Shown: one piece after another, positions 7,792 to 11,924 of the stretch
Numbering within the stretch: position 1 is the stretch's first letter
Layout of the letters: each line of letters opens with the position of its first letter
Assembly (NCBI GenBank): GCA_934754755.1
Contig: CAKVJS010000019.1
Span: 1-11,924, forward strand
Source of the DNA: an uncultured Erysipelotrichales bacterium
GTDB lineage: Bacteria > Bacillota_I > Bacilli_A > Erysipelotrichales > Coprobacillaceae
Reading direction: 5' to 3'
Length of the DNA: 11,924 bases
The notes under the pieces: generated by a model
Databases searched by the model: none
The model's input: the letters and a program-made list of their open reading frames with translations, nothing else
Told to the model about the DNA's origin: nothing
Translations under genes and position numbers: made by a program

Positions 7792-7821
7792 GTTATATCA
7801 TACTTTTAACTATAGTTGCAA
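7792..7821 (-). promoter_or_regulatory. Promoter of the two-gene module
   Basis: On the minus strand TTGCAA (7821-7816) and TATAAC (7797-7792) stand 18 bases apart, with TG one base before the -10. It lies 38 bases before the 65-residue gene. A 10-bp palindrome covers part of the -35 and spacer, and a related sequence touches the -10, which suggests repression by a DNA-binding protein. Confidence 0.65.
7808..7817. repeat. Palindrome AACTATAGTT, copy 1 (candidate operator)
   Basis: A perfect 10-bp palindrome that lies between the -10 and -35 of the module promoter and overlaps two bases of the -35. The same 11 bases (with a following G) occur 72 bp away. A near copy, CTATATAGTT, lies at 7785-7794 across the -10. 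Position and repetition fit a repressor site; the protein that would bind it is not evident. Confidence 0.5.
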
Positions 7822-7879
7822 TCCCTTTTATGATATTACTAAATTAAATTTTATTGCTTATCATCGATAAAAATCGTAA

Positions 7880-7889
7880 AACTATAGTT
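7880..7889. repeat. Palindrome AACTATAGTT, copy 2, over the priA stop
   Basis: Second identical copy of the palindrome; its CTATAG core supplies the TAG stop codon of priA. The distance to copy 1 is 72 bp, close to seven helical turns, which would put both sites on one face of the DNA. Could be chance in AT-rich sequence. Confidence 0.4.
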
Positions 7890-10080
7890 GGCTGTAGGGA
7901 TTGAAATCACAGGTTACCAAAGCATCATTACTTTTTTTTCCTTTATTATAGAAATCCTGCATTTCTAAAAGACACGGATAAATCGATGTACTATCTCTAA
8001 ATTTAAGTAATATTCGTTTGCGATAGTTCTCTTTCATCCGATAAATGGAACTGTTGGCAGGTCCTAAAATAGTAACATCTGGTACTTGTTTACACAAATA
8101 GGAATGGATATCTTGCGCAATGTTGGATACCTTATGTTCCTCTTTCCCTTCGATAATGATACTTACTAAATGCACAAAAGGTGGGTATTTAGCCAACCGC
8201 CGATATTCTAATTCCTGGTAAAAGAATTTCGTATAATCATGACTCTTAACGCATTGATATACATAATGTTCTGGATTATACGTTTGAATCATAACGGCAC
8301 CGGTATCCTCTCCTCGACCCGATCGACCCGATACTTGACAGAGTAATTGAAAGGTCCGTTCATTCGCCCGAAAATCAGGAACATGCAAAGAAATATCCGC
8401 ATTTAATACCCCTACAAAAGTAACGTTAGGGAAGTGTAATCCTTTCGCTATCATTTGAGTGCCAAGTAAAATATTTGCTTCTTGCTTTTCATACAAGGCA
8501 AGTAATTTTTCATGACTCCCTTTTTTTCTAGTTGAATCTACATCATACCGGATCACCTTAGCTCCTTCAAAGAGATTCTCCAATACTTCTTCCATTTTTT
8601 GTGTCCCACTTCCGATATGACGAATATTGGAACTGTAACAAGTTGGACAATGCGTAGGGTAAGGCGTAGTATGTTCACAATAATGGCATTGTAAAGAGCC
8701 CCCTTGTTTATGATATGTCATACTGACATCACAATGTGGGCAATGGATTACTTCCCCGCAATCTTTGCATCGAACATACGATGCATAGCCCCGTTTATTT
8801 AGCAGCAACATAACTTGTTTGCCTTGTTGTAATGTATTTCGAATCGCTATTTCCATTTCTTTAGAAAGTAAAGAATAATTATTTCTTTTCATTTCCTCGA
8901 CCATATTTACTAATGTGATTTTAGGTAAGGGTTTTTGATTGATTCTATCAGGCAGACTGTAATGACGATATATGCCTTTAAGAGCGCGACTATACGTTTC
9001 TAAGGAGGGGGTTGCACTGCCTAGTAAAATGGGGCAATGATGGTACTTAGCGCGCCACTTAGCCACTTGTAACGTATGGTATTTCGGTGCATTTTCCTGT
9101 TTATAACTACTATCGTGTTCCTCATCCATCAGGATCATTCCAATATTTTGTAATGGCGCAAAAATGGCGCTACGAGCCCCCACGACAATACTCGCCTTTC
9201 CCTGTTGAATGCGCCGATATTCATCATAGCGCTCGCCAGAGGATAAGCGGGAGTGTAAAATGGCTACTTGCGCGTCGAATTGTTCTTTAAAAACAGTGAC
9301 CATCATGGGTGTTAAAGAAATTTCAGGGACAAGTATAATAACCGTTTTGTTTCGTTCCGTTACCTTTTTTGCAATATGTAAATACACTTCCGTTTTTCCT
9401 GCCCCAGTTACACCATGAAGCAAACTAACAGTATTCGTACCGAAATCCTTCAATACGCCATCAACAACCCTTTGTTGGGCACTTGTTAGTGTATGCATAG
9501 TAGCTTTCGTCTTTTTTTGATAGGGGTCGCGAAATACTTCTACCGATTCCATAACAATTGCTTTTTGTTCTACCAATTTATTGACTAATCCAAGACTATA
9601 GGGAAGCTCACTAATGGAACAATTTGGGTGCGCTATAATATAAGATAAAGCCTCCTGCTGTCTTTTCGTCTTACAGCGTATAGAAGCGTCTACTATCCGT
9701 ATCCTCTTTACATGCTTAATGGAAGCCCCCTTTGTTTTACTTGGTTTTAATTGTGAGGGTAACATTGCTTGTAAACAGGCAATTTGTGGCGATAGAGTAC
9801 AGTTGGAAAGAAACTTTGAAAGTTCCTGTAATTCCGCATTTAACAACGGGTGCTGATCTAACACACGCAAAATATAACGATGCGTAAAACCAGCTTCTTG
9901 ATCAATCTTTTCTTTCGAATCATATGTATTCTTACAGGCCATTACATAGCCTATCAGCTTTTGTTTTCCAAACTGTACTTGTACCCGTACGCCAATGATG
10001 ACTTCCTCCTTGGAGACATAATCATAGGTAGCATCCAATGCATAAGCAGGATGTTCGACTAGAATACTGACAATATACAT
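7882..10080 (-). CDS. priA: Primosomal replication restart helicase PriA
   Basis: 3'-to-5' DNA helicase that recognises stalled forks and reloads the replicative helicase. The 732 residues show the N-terminal fork-binding domain (about 1-105), a winged-helix-like segment, and helicase lobes with Walker A GVTGAGKT at 223-230, DEEH at 319-322 and GSATPS at 354-359. Eight cysteines of the two zinc sites follow (C438, C441, C447, C450, C465, C468, C478, C481), then TQMIAKG at 541-547 and QVSGRSGRG at 582-590. All key residues are intact. It is shorter than B. subtilis PriA (805), mostly in the N-terminal third. ATG 10080 has AGAGGTG as ribosome site. Downstream, def and fmt, usual in Firmicutes, are missing; no clear terminator follows. 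Confidence 0.97.
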   Translation of the reverse strand: MYIVSILVEHPAYALDATYDYVSKEEVIIGVRVQVQFGKQKLIGYVMACKNTYDSKEKIDQEAGFTHRYILRVLDQHPLLNAELQELSKFLSNCTLSPQIACLQAMLPSQLKPSKTKGASIKHVKRIRIVDASIRCKTKRQQEALSYIIAHPNCSISELPYSLGLVNKLVEQKAIVMESVEVFRDPYQKKTKATMHTLTSAQQRVVDGVLKDFGTNTVSLLHGVTGAGKTEVYLHIAKKVTERNKTVIILVPEISLTPMMVTVFKEQFDAQVAILHSRLSSGERYDEYRRIQQGKASIVVGARSAIFAPLQNIGMILMDEEHDSSYKQENAPKYHTLQVAKWRAKYHHCPILLGSATPSLETYSRALKGIYRHYSLPDRINQKPLPKITLVNMVEEMKRNNYSLLSKEMEIAIRNTLQQGKQVMLLLNKRGYASYVRCKDCGEVIHCPHCDVSMTYHKQGGSLQCHYCEHTTPYPTHCPTCYSSNIRHIGSGTQKMEEVLENLFEGAKVIRYDVDSTRKKGSHEKLLALYEKQEANILLGTQMIAKGLHFPNVTFVGVLNADISLHVPDFRANERTFQLLCQVSGRSGRGEDTGAVMIQTYNPEHYVYQCVKSHDYTKFFYQELEYRRLAKYPPFVHLVSIIIEGKEEHKVSNIAQDIHSYLCKQVPDVTILGPANSSIYRMKENYRKRILLKFRDSTSIYPCLLEMQDFYNKGKKSNDALVTCDFNPYSQL

Positions 10081-10105
10081 GAGTCACACCTCTTTTTCTA
10101 TGCAT

Positions 10106-10114
10106 ATTATATCA
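10106..10114 (-). promoter_or_regulatory. Possible extended -10 promoter of priA
   Basis: The 57 bases between msrAB and priA hold a perfect TATAAT preceded by TGA on the minus strand (extended -10). No good -35 is seen at 16-18 bases upstream. It lies 25 bases before the priA start, so a short leader would result. Confidence 0.45.
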
Positions 10115-10137
10115 TAATTCTAGTCCCCATACCCTTA

Positions 10138-11118
10138 TTACTGATCTAATAAATAGGTATAATCGCCGTATCCTTCCTCTTCCATTTTTTCAGCTGGCAC
10201 AAAGCGCAAGGCAGAACTATTAATACAGTATCGAAGTCCCCCTTTATCTTTTGGTCCATCGTTAAATACATGTCCTAAATGCGCGTCCCCGGTTTTACTA
10301 CGCACCTCTGTGCGAGACATTCCATAACGGGTATCATGCTTTTCCTTGATTAATTGTTGATCAATCGGTCTAGAAAAGCTTGGCCAACCACATCCAGATT
10401 CAAACTTATCATTAGATATAAACAAAGGTTCGCCAGTAGTAATATCTACGTATATACCAGGTTTAAATGTATCATAGTATTCATTATCAAAAGGCGATTC
10501 CGTTGCTTCCTGTTGCGTAACTGCATATTGTAAATCGTTTAATTCCTTTAGTAATTGTTCATCTGTTTTTTTAACGTATGTTTTCTTAGTTTTAGTATCT
10601 TTACGTTTACTAGGATCCACTGCTTTTTCAGCCTCCTTAAATAGTTTGGGGTGAATGTGACAGTACCCTCCAGGATTTTTATCTAAATATTTTTGGTGAT
10701 ATGTTTCTGCTGAATAATAATTTTCTAATGGCTGCACCTCAATAACAATAGGGTCTGAATATTGTTTTTGTAATCGTGCGATGGAGTCTTGAATAGTAGG
10801 AGCATCGGTATCTTGGGTGTAATAGATTCCTGTACGATATTGGGAACCAACATCATTACCCTGTCTGTGATAACTTGTCGGATCAATCACTTGATAATAC
10901 ATATCGAGTAAAAATGCAAGTCCTACTTTTTGATCATCATATGTAACTTTTACCGCTTCCGCAAAATTAGTATTCTTATAACATACTTCTTCATAGGTAG
11001 GATTGTCTTTATTTCCATTCGCATATCCTACTTCGGTTTTTAGTACACCTGGAATACTCGCAAAGTATTTTTCTGTGCCCCAAAAACAACCACCTGCTAA
11101 ATAAATTTCTCTTTCCAT
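10138..11118 (-). CDS. msrAB: Fused peptide methionine sulfoxide reductase MsrA-MsrB
   Basis: Repairs oxidised methionine: the MsrA half reduces the S form, the MsrB half the R form. In the 326 residues from ATG 11118, MsrA spans about 3-160 with GGCFWGTE (catalytic C11) and GYCHIHP (C153). A lysine-rich linker (about 170-190) leads to MsrB (about 190-320) with SGCGWPSF (C243) and the catalytic cysteine C298 in RYCINSS. The two CxxC zinc pairs of some MsrB proteins are not seen, so it is the zinc-free type. No signal peptide: it should be cytosolic. The frame runs upstream to 11163, but those 15 residues cross an AT hairpin; GAGGAAAGGG before 11118 marks the start. It stands between gmk and priA, an unusual place for this gene. 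Confidence 0.96.
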   Translation of the reverse strand: MEREIYLAGGCFWGTEKYFASIPGVLKTEVGYANGNKDNPTYEEVCYKNTNFAEAVKVTYDDQKVGLAFLLDMYYQVIDPTSYHRQGNDVGSQYRTGIYYTQDTDAPTIQDSIARLQKQYSDPIVIEVQPLENYYSAETYHQKYLDKNPGGYCHIHPKLFKEAEKAVDPSKRKDTKTKKTYVKKTDEQLLKELNDLQYAVTQQEATESPFDNEYYDTFKPGIYVDITTGEPLFISNDKFESGCGWPSFSRPIDQQLIKEKHDTRYGMSRTEVRSKTGDAHLGHVFNDGPKDKGGLRYCINSSALRFVPAEKMEEEGYGDYTYLLDQ

Positions 11119-11147
11119 AATTTTCCCTTTCCTCTTAATTAAACGAA

Positions 11148-11174
11148 AAAATAATATCATCATAATATTATTTT
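11148..11174. repeat. AT-only perfect hairpin in the msrAB leader
   Basis: Ten paired bases (AAAATAATAT / ATATTATTTT) around a 7-base loop, 30 bases upstream of the msrAB start. Both strands have a T run after the stem. With no G-C pair it would be a weak terminator; it could also be an attenuator, a protein site, or simply AT-rich sequence. Confidence 0.4.
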
Positions 11175-11190
11175 CTACATTCTTATAAAA

Positions 11191-11219
11191 AGTATAACCA
11201 AATACTTATAAATTATCTA
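11191..11219 (-). promoter_or_regulatory. Possible promoter of msrAB
   Basis: On the minus strand TAGATA (4 of 6 matches to TTGACA) and TATACT lie 17 bases apart, overlapping the end of the gmk frame. It lies 72 bases before the msrAB start. Moderate match only; msrAB may also be read from the gmk promoter. Confidence 0.35.
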
Positions 11220-11766
11220 AAATTATTTTCGCAATTACTTCCTTGGCTTGAATCACATCGTCGTTTTCAACAACATGTTTATATTCATCCTTTGTCGCAA
11301 TCTCTTTTTTTGCCTTGGCCAAACGCTGTTCCACTACCTCTTCCTTTTCCGTTCTACGCCCGCGAATCCGTCATTCTAATTCTTCCATAGAAGGTGGTAC
11401 TAAAAATATGGTGATCGCCTCTGGGCAAGCTTGCATAACTTGCAGAGCCCCTTGCACTTCAATCTCCAATACTACATTTTTACCTTCGGTTAATAATCGG
11501 TCTACATTATCTTTCGGTGTTCCATAGTAATTCCCCACAAATTGTGCCCACTCTAATAATTCATCCTGTTCTATTTTCTTTTTAAATGTTTCTTCATCCA
11601 CAAAAAAATAATCAATGCCTTCTCTTTCAACTGGTCTTGGTTTCCTAGTTGTCATAGAAATAGAATACGCTAAATGTAAAGAGTCATCCTTGAATAATTC
11701 TTCTCGAACCGTACCTTTTCCCACACCACTAGGCCCACTTAAAATAATAAGTTTGCCCCTTTTCAT
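11206..11766 (-). pseudogene. gmk: Guanylate kinase interrupted by one in-frame TGA
   Basis: Phosphorylates GMP to GDP, an essential step in most bacteria. From ATG 11766 (perfect AAAGGAG site 7 bases upstream) the protein shows the P-loop GPSGVGKGT at 10-18, TTRKPRP with the GMP-binding region, DYFF, GNYYGTP and EIEVQGAL. At codon 132 (11373-11371) stands TGA. Reading on in the same frame gives 54 more residues with the expected lid and C-terminal helices (RTEKEEVVEQRL, AKKEI, YKHVVENDD) up to TAA at 11206, in all 186 codons, near the usual length. E. coli Gmk has Arg here (ELDRRLRGRG), so CGA to TGA is the simplest origin. Without readthrough the product loses part of the lid and the C-terminal helices and is unlikely to work. 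A sequence error, a suppressor tRNA, or a second gmk elsewhere are open options. Confidence 0.9.
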
Positions 11767-11791
11767 TATTACACTCCTTTATATTTATTTT

Positions 11792-11820
11792 ATAATACAG
11801 AATGCACACATTAAAGTCAA
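11792..11820 (-). promoter_or_regulatory. Sigma-A-like promoter of gmk
   Basis: On the minus strand TTGACT (11820-11815) and TATTAT (11797-11792) are spaced by 17 bases, close to consensus. The start of transcription would fall about 20 bases before the AAAGGAG ribosome site (11780-11774). The remaining bases up to the window edge show no gene I can identify. Confidence 0.78.
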
Positions 11821-11924
11821 TTATTTCAGCCACTTATTCTCCTATCTGTTTCGCCACTATTACAAGTTGATAAAATTATCGAGAATATCCTTTTAAACTA
11901 GATCGTATAGTAGAAGTGCTGATC

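Noticed and set aside
7865..7876. Small inverted repeat CGAT/ATCG after priA as a terminator
   Set aside because: Only four paired bases and no proper T run; I cannot support a terminator here.
11119..11163. N-terminal extension of MsrAB by 15 residues that could look like a short signal peptide
   Set aside because: It crosses the AT hairpin and the ribosome site of the ATG at 11118; MsrA proteins typically start just before GGCFWG.
11371..11373. TGA in gmk as tryptophan (mycoplasma-type genetic code)
   Set aside because: rpe and prkC end at TGA codons that form ATGA overlaps with the next genes, and tryptophan in other proteins here is TGG. Family alignment calls for Arg, not Trp, at this place.
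11330..11373. TGA in gmk as selenocysteine
   Set aside because: I see no convincing stem-loop directly after the TGA, and a selenocysteine has no role at this lid position of Gmk.
11615..11896. 93-residue plus-strand open frame at the right edge
   Set aside because: Its first half is the antisense of gmk and its second half is AT-rich leader sequence over the gmk promoter.

Overview
This is an AT-rich Bacillota (Firmicutes) chromosomal window with every recognisable gene on the minus strand, so transcription runs from the right edge to the left. In transcription order it holds gmk, msrAB, priA, a two-gene module of unknown function, rsmB, rlmN, prpC, prkC, rsgA, rpe and thiN (cut by the left edge). 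The run rsmB-rlmN-prpC-prkC-rsgA-rpe-thiN, with gmk and priA upstream, is a well-known conserved Firmicute block. AT richness, AGGAG-type ribosome binding sites, sigma-A-like promoters and the PASTA kinase all agree. An Erysipelotrichia-like or other low-GC Bacillota lineage is my guess; the sequence alone does not settle the genus.

Right part (about 11924-10081): a strong promoter drives gmk (guanylate kinase), whose reading frame is broken by one in-frame TGA and then continues cleanly to the expected C-terminus. A fused methionine sulfoxide reductase (msrAB) follows, then priA (primosome helicase). The rpoZ and coaBC genes that commonly lie between gmk and priA are absent.

Middle part (about 7881-7025): where many Firmicutes carry def and fmt, this window has a compact unit with its own promoter. 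It encodes a 65-residue soluble protein and an overlapping 148-residue DUF2335-like protein with two predicted membrane helices, and it ends at a Rho-independent terminator. Two copies of a 10-bp palindrome surround its promoter and look like an operator. This is the accessory-looking part of the window and the best candidate for an undescribed system.

Left part (7024-1): a fresh promoter just past that terminator starts a tightly packed operon with junctions of +1 nt or overlap (TAACATG, TAATG, ATGA). It links rRNA/tRNA methylation and ribosome maturation (rsmB, rlmN, rsgA), a Ser/Thr phosphatase-kinase pair (prpC, prkC) that senses cell-wall fragments in relatives, and two small metabolic enzymes (rpe, thiN). 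In Bacillus subtilis the PrpC/PrkC pair acts on translation GTPases including RsgA (CpgA), so the co-transcription makes functional sense.

No rRNA, tRNA, CRISPR array, insertion sequence or plus-strand gene was found. No intergenic stretch exceeds 300 bases; the longest is the 158 bases at the right edge, which hold the gmk promoter and nothing else I can identify.
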